From assembly GCF_016808095.1 (NCBI RefSeq), contig NC_068973.1:24904077-24968076 (forward strand): a stretch of DNA of 64,000 nucleotides. Reading direction: 5' to 3'. This document shows positions 36,447 through 46,569 of this stretch, one piece after another; position 1 is the stretch's first letter; every line of letters starts with the position of its first letter. Below the pieces are notes generated by a model. The model saw only the letters and a list, made by a program, of their open reading frames with translations. It ran no database searches and had not been told where the DNA came from. The translations under genes were made by a program, and so were the position numbers. Source of the stretch: Vigna angularis (Eukaryota > Streptophyta > Magnoliopsida > Fabales > Fabaceae).

Positions 36447-37330
36447 TGTTGGAACAATCGGTACCGTTATAGAATTTTGCACAGCGGAATAACTTATAAA
36501 GCGGAAAGCGTGTTTAGTCAAACTCTTAATAAGATGGTCAGTTTTAGAAATTTAATTTACTTAGAGACAAATTTCCAAACAATTGATGTGTATAAAACAG
36601 TAAAGAGTATAGAGAGCAAGAAAATTCAACACAGAATTTTTATCCTGGTTCGATTCAAAAGAATCTACGTCCAGTTGTTAATCACTATAAAAAGTGATTA
36701 ACGTTTTCACTAAAAATAGTTTCACAAGTTTACAATAGAGTGAAAGAAACAGAAAACAGATAAAACCTTCCTTCGAACGAACGAACCGGAAGAACAAAAA
36801 CTTTGCCAACTTGAAGAGAACCGCTCCGACCTTTGACCCACAAAGCGCGAGCTTCTCCTTTTCACAAGACCAGGCAATGCAATGAACAAACTTTTGGAAC
36901 TTCCTCAGATCACACTGTATTCTCAAAAGCTTTTTGTTCAACTCTTTTTTTCTAATTTCTCCAAAACAAAATATATAGCCAAGTACACTGAATGCCAAAG
37001 GTCAACTCCCAACTGCCATGAATAATCGATTATTGTAAGTGATAATCGATTATTCAAGTCCGTTATAGGTTTTCGAAAATGTGATAATCGATTATATGAA
37101 GTGATAATCGATTTATTTAAGTATGACTTGTGATAATCGATTATTGCTTCATCATAATCGATTATTGTAGTTAAAAATGTAAGTTTACAAGTTTTACAAG
37201 AATTTCCTACTACATTTAATTTCTACAAATTTTCTTTTAACTAATTCTAATATCTTCTGCAACTAAAACTTCTTGTAGCATCATCAAAACAAATTTCTTC
37301 AAGATTTACCAATACTCCTTATTGGTAACA
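36447..37330 (-). repeat. 3' LTR of the Sirevirus-like element
   Basis: It holds six copies of ATAATCGATTAT in three pairs (37022/37042, 37084/37104, 37133/37154). It differs from the partner LTR at a T/C near 37129 and a T/G near 37229. Confidence 0.95.
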
Positions 37331-37560
37331 ATCTCCCCCTTTTTGATGATGATCAAAAAATTTAATTTTAAAAGCAAGTTTGGCTTACCTGCAAAACATA
37401 CAAGCTAACAAACAACAACAAGGTTAGCAATATCTGTAATAATTTATACTTCTCCCCTTGTATTATTCTTCTCCCCCTTTTTGATCAGAAGCAAAAAAAT
37501 CAGATGTTAAAGGCTACCCCTAAATATGATCTCCCCCTCAATTAATCAAAGGATGCATAT
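37331..37560 (-). other. Multiple polypurine tracts
   Basis: On the - strand AAAAAGGGGGAG-type tracts occur next to the 3' LTR (37332-37345) and again at about 37470-37484, with a shorter one near 37530. The one touching the LTR is the expected plus-strand primer. Confidence 0.75.
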
Positions 37561-37684
37561 AATCAAGAGATCATTTTATTTATGAAAATAAAGATTACAT
37601 TGTAAGAAGACACATAACAAACAGAATTATAACATAGATGAAATGGCAAGTAAACAACAAAACAGTCTAACAGAGAACCTATAT

Positions 37685-38863
37685 CTAAAACTCAGGACTA
37701 GGAGATCTCGCGGGAGGTTGAATGTTGAGATGATTCTCGATGTTAGATAGGCGAACATCAAGATCAAGAAATTGATCAACCATGTGCTCATCAACAGATC
37801 GTTGCCAATCATAAATCGCCTCAAAGTGAGTCTTTTGTGCAAGACTCATATCCTCCAATTGTTTAGATAACCTTGCAAAATGTTCTTCCATAGAAATTGA
37901 GGAAGAGGAGGGTATGTTGGATGGTCCAGCATCAGACGGAGCAGCGGCACGTATTGGGTCAGCCATATGAGTGTCCATGTCATCATCTTCATCTACATCA
38001 GGAGGATCATCATCTTTGTGAATAAGGACTCTGCCTCTAGTAATGAATCCCATCTGACGAAAGGTAGTATCGCCAATTTCCGAGCCAACAACTTGAGTGG
38101 CTTGGACAAGTTCTCCGTCAACATTGACACCTTTGTACTCCAAGATTCGAGAAATAAGAAGAGCATAAGGAAGGTGATAAGAATGGGATTTCTTAGCTTT
38201 TACCATAGTATCAGCAATGAGAGCAGGCCAATCGATGTGTATGTGATTTAGGATCCCATACAGAAGAAGTAGATCCTGTTCAGAACATTGAGCATGATTG
38301 GTTGCTCTAGGACATAGGATCCAGACAAGTAAGTAGTGAATCATCCTTTCTTCAACCTTGAAACCTCCAACAAGCAATTGCCTTCGATTAGTCTGTTGTT
38401 CAGGGTGACGTAGGAAGGACTGAAAAGTCAATAATCGATCGAAATCTTGGAGTCCGAGATGAACTTTGACAGTATCATCCCAGATGGGTAGTTGGGCAAC
38501 GTTATTCCACACATCATCATCTAAAATTATGCGGACACCCTTGACTTTAGTGGAAATAATCCCATCTCGATATCTCATGTTGAAATAGAACACTCTGATG
38601 AGATCGGGATAAATGCAACCTTGTTGCTCTACCAGATTTGAGAGTCCTTGATCATTAAAAAGCTCTGGAAATTGAAATCTATAGAAACTGAAAAAATCAA
38701 GGCGAATATACTTTACCGCCATGATTCTTCTCTCTTGCCAGGAAGTAACATAGTCCGCATGTTTCTCTTGATCTGAAATTCATCCATCAATAGTTGTCGG
38801 ACGTGGTTGAGAGGAAGAGGATGCTCCAACAGTTCTGCGGCGATGTCTCCTTGAATCTGCCAT
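37685..38863 (-). pseudogene. Third ORF of the Sirevirus-like element, one TGA
   Basis: Start ATG at 38863 in the good context CTCCATGGC; frame to 37685. A single TGA at 38780-38782 interrupts it 27 codons in, after which 345 codons are open from an ATG at 38722. Features: an Arg/Ser-rich start, a globular region with FQFPELFNDQGL, GCIYPDLIRVFYFNMRY and IRVDD-like VRIILDDDVW blocks, a hydrophobic segment near HYLLVWILC, an acidic linker (DDDPPDVDEDDDMD), a Ser/Pro linker and a C-terminal coiled coil. The block order resembles the ORF at 26987-28216. No signal peptide is evident, so I do not call it an envelope protein. Sireviruses often have an extra ORF here. Confidence 0.7.
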
Positions 38864-38985
38864 GGAGAAAGGTTGAGGGAGTGATGTTTGAGAGATTGAG
38901 TAAAATTGGAGAGATTTGAAGCTCAAGATTTTGATTTCAGCAGTTTCTAGGAGCAAAGAGATGGCCAATAATCGATTAGAGGGGC

Positions 38986-39308
38986 CTATTTATAAGAAGA
39001 AGGGAAAAACTAGCCGGTTATAGCCGTTTGGAGCCGTTATGGGAGGCTCCAACGGCTTTATTTTCGAAACTGTTTGCGTGATAATCGATTATCGTAAGTG
39101 ATAATCGATTATCTGCTCATTGGTCACTTTCCAGAAATTGTGCGATAATCGATTATGTATGAAGATAATCGATTATTTGCTCATGATTTTCCAGGGATGA
39201 GTTTGAAGATTCATAATCGAGTATGGGGTAAGATAATCGATTATCTTAGTGTAGAGGATGTATCCCAGGTTTGTAATAATCGATTATGACCTGATGATAA
39301 GCGATTAT
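38986..39308 (-). promoter_or_regulatory. Candidate internal promoter for the third ORF
   Basis: Eight copies of ATAATCGATTAT (some with one mismatch) in four pairs start at 39081/39101, 39145/39165, 39213/39233 and 39276/39297. Downstream on the - strand follows a canonical TATAAATAG (38994-38986) and then the ORF start at 38863, about 130 bp further. The LTR promoter has the same order: paired dyads, then a TATA box. It lies between the pol stop (39355) and the ORF. The layout is read directly; promoter activity is inferred. Confidence 0.6.
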
Positions 39309-39354
39309 TAACGCTGATATTTCGAAAATTTGCAAAGAACCATAAATGTGGAGT

Positions 39355-42300
39355 CTAAGACATGTCTAATACCCCTAACTCTCTTCTAAGCTCATAGAAT
39401 CTATCTTTAGGCAGGGCTTTAGTAAAGATATCAGCTAATTGATGTATCGTGTCAATGTATTCAATTTGGCAATCTCCCTTTTGAATGTGATCTCTCAAGA
39501 AATGATGTCTAATTTCAATGTGCTTAGTTCTTGAGTGCATTATGGGGTTCTTAGTTAGGTTGATAGCACTAGTATTATCACATTTCAAAGGAATGTGATC
39601 AAGGAAGATATCAAAATCCTCCAGTTGCTGTTTCATCCATAAGATTTGGGCACAACAATTGCCAGTAGCAATGTATTCAGCTTCAGTAGTAGATAAAGCT
39701 ACACAAGCCTGTTTCTTTGAATGCCAAGACACTAAAGAACAACCCAGAAAATGACAAGTGCCACTAGTACTTTTCCTATCAATTTTACAGCCACCATAGT
39801 CTGCATCAGAATAACCTATTAAACTAAGTGAAGCATCAGATGGATACCAGAGTCCAAAAGAAGTGGTTCCTTTAAGGTATTTCAAAATCCTTTTGACAGC
39901 AATTAGATGAGATTCTTTAGGATTAGCTTGGTACCTAGCACACACACATACACTTTGCATAATGTCTGGTCTACTAGCAGTGAGATACAGTAAGGATCCT
40001 ATCATTCCTCTAAACATGGTTTCATTTACCCCTTCACCAGATTCATCCTTATCTAAATAGCAAGACGTTGCCATAGGTGTGTTGGCTTCTCTACAAGTAT
40101 CCATACCAAACTTCTTAAGTACTTCTCTACAATATTTAGTTTCAGAGACAAAAGTCCCCCCATCTATTTGCTTTATTTGCAGCCCTAAGAAGAAGGTAAG
40201 CTCACCCATCATAGACATCTCAAATTCACCTTGCATTATTTGTGCAAATCCTTCACATAATGAATTATTTGTAGACCCAAAAATAATATCATCTACGTAT
40301 ACTTGAACAATCAAGATATGTTTTCCTACTTTCTTAATAAATAGGGTGGAATCAACCTTTCCTCTAGAGAAATCATTTTCAATCAAGAAGGTACTAAGTC
40401 TTTCATACCAAGACCTAGGTGCCTGTTTAAGACCATACAAGGCCTTTTTTAACTTATAAACATGATTGGGATATTTAAAATCCTCAAAACCAGGAGGTTG
40501 ACTAACATATACCTCTTCTTTAATAAAACCATTCAAAAATGCGCTTTTCACATCCATTTGGTACAATTTAAACTTCATCAAAGAGGCATAAGCAAGTAAT
40601 AATCTAATTGCTTCTAACCTGGCTACTGGAGCGTAAGTTTCATCATAGTCGATACCTTCCTCTTGACAGTAGCCCTTTGCAACTAACCTGGCTTTGTTCT
40701 TTGTGATGTTTCCATCTTCATCAAGCTTGTTTCTAAACACCCACTTTGTTCCAATGATTTGAAAATCATCCTGTCTAGGAATGAGTTCCCAAACATCATT
40801 CCTTTCAAATTGATTAAGTTCTTCTTGCATAGCAACACACCATTTATCATCTTGAAGAGCTTCCTTTATGTTCTTAGGTTCTACCTGAGACACAAAAGCT
40901 ACTGTTAAGCAGAAATTATTAAGATTGTGTCTAGGAGTTACCCCTTTTAATATATCTCCGATGATGTTGTCCAGAGAAAGTCCTCTTGGTTGTTGATAGC
41001 TTTTAGGATCAACTACTTGATGTTCATTTTGAGTTTCTGGTGGATAGTTTTCATTTAGATACATCTCTTCAAGAGCTTCCCTCAAATAATCCTCATCACC
41101 TGCAATTGGTTTATTTGACTCAAGAGGGTTCACCTCAAGGTCCACAATTTCATCAAAGACAACATGCATTGATTCTTCAATTGTCAAGGTTCTTCTATTA
41201 AACACCCTATATGCTTTGCTAGTTAAAGAATATCCTAAGAAGATTGCCTCATCAGATTTAGCATCAAATTTGCCTAGATTATCTTTACCATTATTCAAAA
41301 CAAAACATTTACATCCAAAGATTTTCAAATGAGATACATTTGGTTTTCTACCGTTAAATAGTTCATAGGGAGTTAGCTTAAGAATAGGCCTAATTAGCAC
41401 TCGGTTCAACACGTAACAAGCAGTACTAACTGCATCAGCCCAAAAGTATTTTGGCACATTTGATTCATTTAAAAGAGTCCTAACTAGTTCTTCTAATGAC
41501 CTATTTTTCCTTTCAACAACACCATTTTGTTGGGGAGTTCTTGGAGCAGAAAAATTATGAGCAATTCCATGTTTTTCACAAAACTTTTCAAAAGATTCAT
41601 TTTCAAACTCACCACCGTGATCACTTCTCAAGGTTTTGATTTTCAATTCCTTTTCATTTTGAACATGTTTTGCAAACGATTTGAATGCTTTAAAAGCTTC
41701 ATTTTTAAGGGTTAAGAAGAATGTCCAAGTAAATCTAGTGTAATCATCAACAATCACAAGAGCATAGTAGTTTCCACCAAAACTTTTAATTCTAGATGGA
41801 CCAAACAAGTCCATATGCAGAAGTTCTAAAGGTTTTGATGTTGAAATCATGGCTTTAGATGAGAATGAAGATTTGGTTTGCTTTCCCTTTTGACATGCAG
41901 AGCAAAGTTTATTTTTCTCAAATTTTAAATTTGGCAAACCAATCACAAGATTTTTTGAAATCAATTTATTCAAATGTTGCATATGTATATGTGCAGCTCT
42001 TTTATGCCATAGCCAAGGGTTTTCCTCTTTAGCAACTAAACATGTTATATTATGACTAGATGCATTTTCAATATCAATCAAGTAAATGTTATTATGCCTA
42101 ACACCTTGCAAAGCAATTTCAGTAGAATCTTTAAAATATACGGTGCATCTATCACGTTCAAAAGTTACCTTGAGACCCTTGTCACATAATTGACTTATGC
42201 TTAGGAGATTATGTTTGAGACCTTCAACACATAATACGTCCTTTATAGTCAATGTGTTTCCTCCTCCAATGTCTCCATTTCCAATGATTCTACCTTTGTT

Positions 42301-42429
42301 GTTATCTCCATAAGTCACAAAGCCTTGCTTCTTCTTCTCAAAAGAAATAAACTTTTTCTTGTCACCGGTCATGTGTCTTGAACAACCACTGTCAAGATAC
42401 CACAGTGACTTTTTTGACTTAATAAGTTC
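39355..42429 (-). CDS. Copia pol: protease, integrase, RT, RNase H
   Basis: Open from the end of the stop-rich segment at 42430 to the stop at 39355, with no ATG required. Protease: [14 protein letters not shown] (42402-42361), D-S-G active site. Integrase: the HHCC finger around [11 protein letters not shown] and CSACQKGK, core with [21 protein letters not shown] and [33 protein letters not shown], the [11 protein letters not shown] motif, [12 protein letters not shown] and the catalytic [10 protein letters not shown]. RNase [36 protein letters not shown]. Domain order PR-IN-RT-RH defines Copia. All catalytic motifs look intact, so it could supply enzyme if joined to gag. Confidence 0.93.
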   Translation of the reverse strand, partial: ELIKSKKSLWYLDSGCSRHMTGDKKKFISFEKKKQGFVTYGDNNKGRIIGNGDIGGGNTLTIKDVLCVEGLKHNLLSISQLCDKGLKVTFERDRCTVYFKDSTEIALQGVRHNNIYLIDIENASSHNITCLVAKEENPWLWHKRAAHIHMQHLNKLISKNLVIGLPNLKFEKNKLCSACQKGKQTKSSFSSKAMISTSKPLELLHMDLFGPSRIKSFGGNYYALVIVDDYTRFTWTFFLTLKNEAFKAFKSFAKHVQNEKELKIKTLRSDHGGEFENESFEKFCEKHGIAHNFSAPRTPQQNGVVERKNRSLEELVRTLLNESNVPKYFWADAVSTACYVLNRVLIRPILKLTPYELFNGRKPNVSHLKIFGCKCFVLNNGKDNLGKFDAKSDEAIFLGYSLTSKAYRVFNRRTLTIEESMHVVFDEIVDLEVNPLESNKPIAGDEDYLREALEEMYLNENYPPETQNEHQVVDPKSYQQPRGLSLDNIIGDILKGVTPRHNLNNFCLTVAFVSQVEPKNIKEALQDDKWCVAMQEELNQFERNDVWELIPRQDDFQIIGTKWVFRNKLDEDGNITKNKARLVAKGYCQEEGIDYDETYAPVARLEAIRLLLAYASLMKFKLYQMDVKSAFLNGFIKEEVYVSQPPGFEDFKYPNHVYKLKKALYGLKQAPRSWYERLSTFLIENDFSRGKVDSTLFIKKVGKHILIVQVYVDDIIFGSTNNSLCEGFAQIMQGEFEMSMMGELTFFLGLQIKQIDGGTFVSETKYCREVLKKFGMDTCREANTPMATSCYLDKDESGEGVNETMFRGMIGSLLYLTASRPDIMQSVCVCARYQANPKESHLIAVKRILKYLKGTTSFGLWYPSDASLSLIGYSDADYGGCKIDRKSTSGTCHFLGCSLVSWHSKKQACVALSTTEAEYIATGNCCAQILWMKQQLEDFDIFLDHIPLKCDNTSAINLTKNPIMHSRTKHIEIRHHFLRDHIQKGDCQIEYIDTIHQLADIFTKALPKDRFYELRRELGVLDMS

Positions 42430-42516
42430 CTACAAAACAAATTTGAGCAAGACTTTAGGTCCCCAATCTTATTATGGGTCCTTGGGGTTAGTTTATGCCA
42501 ACATACATCATTTTAC
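42430..42516 (-). other. Candidate 87-nt gag-pol intron
   Basis: On the - strand it begins GTAAAA, contains ACTAAC, ends TTTGTTTTGTAG and is 29 codons long, in phase. It holds every in-frame stop between the gag and pol frames (TGA, TAA, TAA, TAA, TAG), the last being the AG acceptor itself. Removal would leave one continuous frame. A second, stronger-looking donor, GTATGT, starts at 42506 but lies after the TGA. The segment still resembles a Sirevirus linker in places (TNPK..P), so simple decay is the rival view. Confidence 0.5.
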
Positions 42517-44145
42517 AGTTTTAACCCATGCATATTTACCATTTGGAACACCAAAATGTTTGATGCTGCATTTGTTTGAGGTGTGACCAAGTTTCATGCA
42601 GTAAAAACAACAAGCCTTATACACTTTATTTTTCACAAAAGTCCCTTTTTCTACCCAAACTCTACGGGTTCTTATCACTTTAGATTTTTTGTGTAGATGT
42701 GTGTTTCCACTTCTTGCATTGCTTTTCTCAAAGTTTGTTTTGGCATATGATTTAGACTTAGTTGCCTTTGCAAGTAAGTGCTCAAGAATGTCAATATCAA
42801 ATAGATGACTTTTACATGATAGACATTCAATAGGATGTACAATAGTATCAGATTCAGATAATTTAGTTTCCAAATTACTAACTTTGTTTCTTAAAACAAC
42901 TTCGTCATCTAGAACTTTTTCATATCTCAATTTCAATTCATTATGCTCTTTCTTTAGCTTTTTATGAGCAACATTAAGTTTTTCAGATTCATTTAACAAA
43001 TCAAGAAATGCCTTTTGTAAGTCAAACTCATTACTTGACTCTAAGCTAGAATCACTTACTTGGCTTCCTGCATCTTCTAGGTCTGCCATTAAGCACAAAT
43101 TTGCTTCTTCATCTGATTCGCTTGAGCTTGAAGAACTAGAAGCATTCTCTTCCCAAGCTATGTAAGCTTTCTTCTTCTTTGGAAACTTTCTTTCTTTCTT
43201 TTCTTCACTTTTCTTATTTTTAGGACAGTCAGTCTTCACATGACCTCTTTCTCCACATCCATAACATTTAATGCTTGAAGAAGATCCATGATTTTCTTTC
43301 CTTTCTTCACGGTATTTGTCTTTTTCCTTTGCTTTCATAAATTTTGCAAACTTCTTAATCATAAGACTCATGTTTTCTTCATCGTTATCGGATTCATCAT
43401 CCTCAATTCTCTTATAACTTTTTCCTTTTGAGATTTCAGATTTGAAGGCAAGTGTCTTTCTTTTGCCTTGATCCTCTTCTGTAGTTAATCTTTTCAGCTC
43501 AAGCTCATGCTCACGAAACTTTCCAAAGAGAATCGTCGTTGACATCTGAGTAAGGTTTTGAGACTCCGAGATGGCAGTCACTTTTGGTTGCCAAGACCTG
43601 TCCAATGATTTCAAAATTTTTACATTTAATTCATCAGTATCAAAAGTCTTACCCAACCCTGTCAAGTGGTTCACTATGTGAATGAATCGCTTTTGGACAT
43701 CAGAAATTGTTTCTCCAGGTTGCATTCTGAACATCTCATACTCCTGAATGAGAGTGTTCTTCCTTGCACGTTTCACGTCCTCTGTTCCTTCATGTGTGAC
43801 TCTGAGAACCTCCCACATTTCTTGTGCTGTCTTACAAACTGAAATTCTATAAAACTCATCAAGTACAACAGCAGATGAAATGATGTTGCGAGCCTTAATA
43901 TCAAATTGAGCTCTTCTATTTTCCTCTGGAGTCCAGTTGAAGTATGGTTTTTCTACTTCTACACCATCAATAGTTCTTTTTGGAATATAGGGACCATTTA
44001 GTACAGCTTCCCAGATGCCTCTGTCAACAGACCCCATAAAAATTTCCATTATGACTTTCCAGAATGCATAGTTATCACCAGTAAAGAGTGGTGGTCTGTT
44101 GATGGAAGCACCCTCGGCATATACTTGAGTTTGATGACCGGCCAT
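42508..44145 (-). CDS. Copia gag
   Basis: ATG at 44145 (MAGHQTQVY); the longer frame to 44268 runs back through the primer site and is not used. 545 aa. The Copia gag domain includes NRPPLFTGDNYAFWKVIMEI and RRAQFDIKARNIISS, and QEYEMFRMQPGETISDV. First CCHC knuckle: CYGCGERGHVKTDC (about 43265-43224). A Ser/Glu linker and coiled coil follow, then a second CCHC knuckle, CFYCMKLGHTSNKC (about 42610-42569). It ends with a TGA at 42508-42510 in the same frame as pol. It forms the particle and binds RNA. Confidence 0.92.
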   Translation of the reverse strand: MAGHQTQVYAEGASINRPPLFTGDNYAFWKVIMEIFMGSVDRGIWEAVLNGPYIPKRTIDGVEVEKPYFNWTPEENRRAQFDIKARNIISSAVVLDEFYRISVCKTAQEMWEVLRVTHEGTEDVKRARKNTLIQEYEMFRMQPGETISDVQKRFIHIVNHLTGLGKTFDTDELNVKILKSLDRSWQPKVTAISESQNLTQMSTTILFGKFREHELELKRLTTEEDQGKRKTLAFKSEISKGKSYKRIEDDESDNDEENMSLMIKKFAKFMKAKEKDKYREERKENHGSSSSIKCYGCGERGHVKTDCPKNKKSEEKKERKFPKKKKAYIAWEENASSSSSSSESDEEANLCLMADLEDAGSQVSDSSLESSNEFDLQKAFLDLLNESEKLNVAHKKLKKEHNELKLRYEKVLDDEVVLRNKVSNLETKLSESDTIVHPIECLSCKSHLFDIDILEHLLAKATKSKSYAKTNFEKSNARSGNTHLHKKSKVIRTRRVWVEKGTFVKNKVYKACCFYCMKLGHTSNKCSIKHFGVPNGKYAWVKTVK

Positions 44146-44179
44146 TTTCGAAAAAAAATTTGAAAAAATATCAAAGCAA

Positions 44180-44191
44180 GCTCTGATACCA
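44180..44191 (-). other. Primer-binding site (initiator Met tRNA)
   Basis: The - strand reads TGGTATCAGAGC, complementary to plant initiator-Met tRNA 3' end, two bases inside the 5' LTR. Confidence 0.93.
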
Positions 44192-44193
44192 AT

Positions 44194-45077
44194 TGTTGGA
44201 ACAATCGGTACCGTTATAGAATTTTGCACAGCGGAATAACTTATAAAGCGGAAAGCGTGTTTAGTCAAACTCTTAATAAGATGGTCAGTTTTAGAAATTT
44301 AATTTACTTAGAGACAAATTTCCAAACAATTGATGTGTATAAAACAGTAAAGAGTATAGAGAGCAAGAAAATTCAACACAGAATTTTTATCCTGGTTCGA
44401 TTCAAAAGAATCTACGTCCAGTTGTTAATCACTATAAAAAGTGATTAACGTTTTCACTAAAAATAGTTTCACAAGTTTACAATAGAGTGAAAGAAACAGA
44501 AAACAGATAAAACCTTCCTTCGAACGAACGAACCGGAAGAACAAAAACTTTGCCAACTTGAAGAGAACCGCTCCGACCTTTGACCCACAAAGCGCGAGCT
44601 TCTCCTTTTCACAAGACCAGGCAATGCAATGAACAAACTTTTGGAACTTCCTCAGATCACACTGTATTCTCAAAAGCTTTTTGTTCAACTCTTTTTTTCT
44701 AATTTCTCCAAAACAAAATATATAGCCAAGTACACTGAATGCCAAAGGTCAACTCCCAACTGCCATGAATAATCGATTATTGTAAGTGATAATCGATTAT
44801 TCAAGTCCGTTATAGGTTTTCGAAAATGTGATAATCGATTATATGAAGTGATAATCGATTTATTTAAGTATGACTTGCGATAATCGATTATTGCTTCATC
44901 ATAATCGATTATTGTAGTTAAAAATGTAAGTTTACAAGTTTTACAAGAATTTCCTACTACATTTAATTTCTACAAATTTGCTTTTAACTAATTCTAATAT
45001 CTTCTGCAACTAAAACTTCTTGTAGCATCATCAAAACAAATTTCTTCAAGATTTACCAATACTCCTTATTGGTAACA
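44194..45077 (-). repeat. 5' LTR of the Sirevirus-like element
   Basis: 884 bp. In transcription direction: paired dyads (first pair at 44769/44789, three pairs in all, to about 44912), then a TATATATTT box (about 44717-44725). This is the primary promoter of the element. Confidence 0.93.
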
Positions 45078-45702
45078 AAACACAATTTGACGATCAAATG
45101 CACAACTGAAATCAGTTTTAGGACTTTCAAAAACTACATCAGTTTCAACCAATGCACATGACTTTTAGACAAACTGAACTTGGATTTCAAAAGAAAATTG
45201 ACTCAAAATAGAATTCACCGATTTAAAATGATGAAACACTGACTCAAACACAGACAGTAAAAGAAATGATGAACAACGCATAAGCTAAACAGATCAACAC
45301 GATTTGAATCAAAGACACGAGACAAAACAAAAAGCAACACTGAATCAAATGAAACAAAACTCAAAACAGAAACAATGAACAAAACAGAAATGCGAAAATA
45401 AAAGAAGTTAAACGCACAGCGTTAAACCAGAAAACAAAGACAAACACAGATTACAACAAATCAACACAAGACATTCAATGAAGATAATGAACAATGCGAA
45501 AAATTGAAGAACAAACTCAGAATCAAGACAGAATCAAGACATAACTAAAAACAAAGACAGAGACGCGAATCAAACGCAAGAACAGTAGAATCGAAACAGA
45601 GACGCGAAACACTTAACTCAGAATTAAACTGAACAACTCAGAATAGAGACGAACCGAGATACTTACCTTCGAAGCGTGTTCGACCTTGCTCTAAATACCA
45701 CT

Positions 45703-46569
45703 TGATGGACGAACGCCCGAGGAAAGACCGAAGACGTGACGCGGACTCCTCGAAGCTTCCTCCAGAGAGTGAAGACGCAGCGGAATGGAAACGAAGTTCT
45801 AGATTGAGATCGGACTCGAAGGAAACTGAGAGAATCGAAATCGATTGCAGAAAACCCTAAAACCATGAACGAACCCTAGAAAAGAGGGAAAACTCAAAAT
45901 GAACCGATTAATCGGTTCAAACTCAAGATTGAACGGTAGGAAAGCTAGATTGTTCGGTGGAAAGTGGATTAAACGGTAGAAAGGGGAAAATAATCGGTGA
46001 AATTGAAAGGCAAAGTGAGAATGATGAAGGAACCCTAGCAGATGATGTTGTCAGGGAACGAGCAAAGCTAAAATAGAAGGAAGAAATATGATTCTGTGAG
46101 GAGAAATGTGACTTACAGTGAGGAGCTTGAGAGCGAGAATGAAGGATGTGGTTTCTGAGATGTGGAATTGTGAAACCAAATGATAGGAGAAGGAGGGTGA
46201 CGCGTGCTCAAGGCTGAACACGTGGCTAAGGAGCGCTGATGCAAGGAAGCTGGAGACGTACTGGCAGCTGTCGTGTGCCAGATGTAGCAGTGGAGGAGAG
46301 GTAGCGTGGAGGAGAGGCAGCACCGTGGAAAATGGAATATGAAAGTGAGAAAGGTGCTTGGAAGGTGGCTAGAGGGAGTCCTTGGACTCTCTAGCCTTGA
46401 CTCTCAAAAGAGAATTGTTTCTGGTTTCAGAAAACTCAATTCTCATTAATTTCCAAAAGTGCTAATACAATAGAGGAGCTGGGTATTTATAGTAACCCAT
46501 GCTCCTTAAAAGCTAAGCTAGGAAAAGTAAAAATACAAAAGGAGGACTACGTCAAGGAGGATTTCATCA
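45703..46569 (-). repeat. Right (5') LTR of the gag-only element
   Basis: 867 bp, nearly identical to 31397-32263. It is followed by the duplicated CTTCA at 46570-46574. Confidence 0.92.

Larger units (their letters stand above)
36447..45077 (-). mobile_element. Sirevirus-like Copia retrotransposon, nearly intact
   Basis: LTRs 36447-37330 and 44194-45077 are each 884 bp with about two differences. Primer site: TGGTATCAGAGC, initiator-Met type. Polypurine: several CTCCCCCTTTTT-type tracts near the 3' LTR on + (37332, 37471, 37530), the multiple-tract habit reported for Sireviruses. Order on -: gag, protease, integrase, RT-RNase H, third ORF, 3' LTR. Frames are open except for an 87-nt stop-rich segment between gag and pol and one TGA in the third ORF. 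The flanks CAAAT (36442-36446) and AAACA (45078-45082) do not match, odd for so young a copy. Confidence 0.92.
31397..46569 (-). mobile_element. Gag-only LTR retrotransposon (TR-GAG-like), complete with TSD
   Basis: LTRs 31397-32263 and 45703-46569 are both 867 bp, with only about three differences seen, and are flanked by CTTCA (31392-31396, 46570-46574). The primer site lies just inside the right LTR (TGGTATTTAGAGC on -, initiator-Met type). The polypurine tract AAGAGGGAGGGCA abuts the left LTR. Removing the nested Copia element, its length is about 6.5 kb. It has a leader of over 3.5 kb without a gene, then gag, then the polypurine tract: no protease, RT or integrase. Near-identical LTRs mean recent insertion, so the family was recently moved by enzymes from other elements. 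Confidence 0.88.

Noticed and set aside
37685..38863. Calling the third ORF an envelope protein
   Set aside because: No signal peptide, no clear membrane anchor and no cysteine pattern; position alone is not evidence.
39081..39308. CRISPR-like look of the repeated dyads
   Set aside because: Plant nuclear DNA, repeats only 12 bp, spacers 8-9 bp or about 30-37 bp; they are promoter-like motifs.
44146..44268. Longer gag start at 44268
   Set aside because: It would read back through the primer site into the LTR; ATG 44145 fits the family start.
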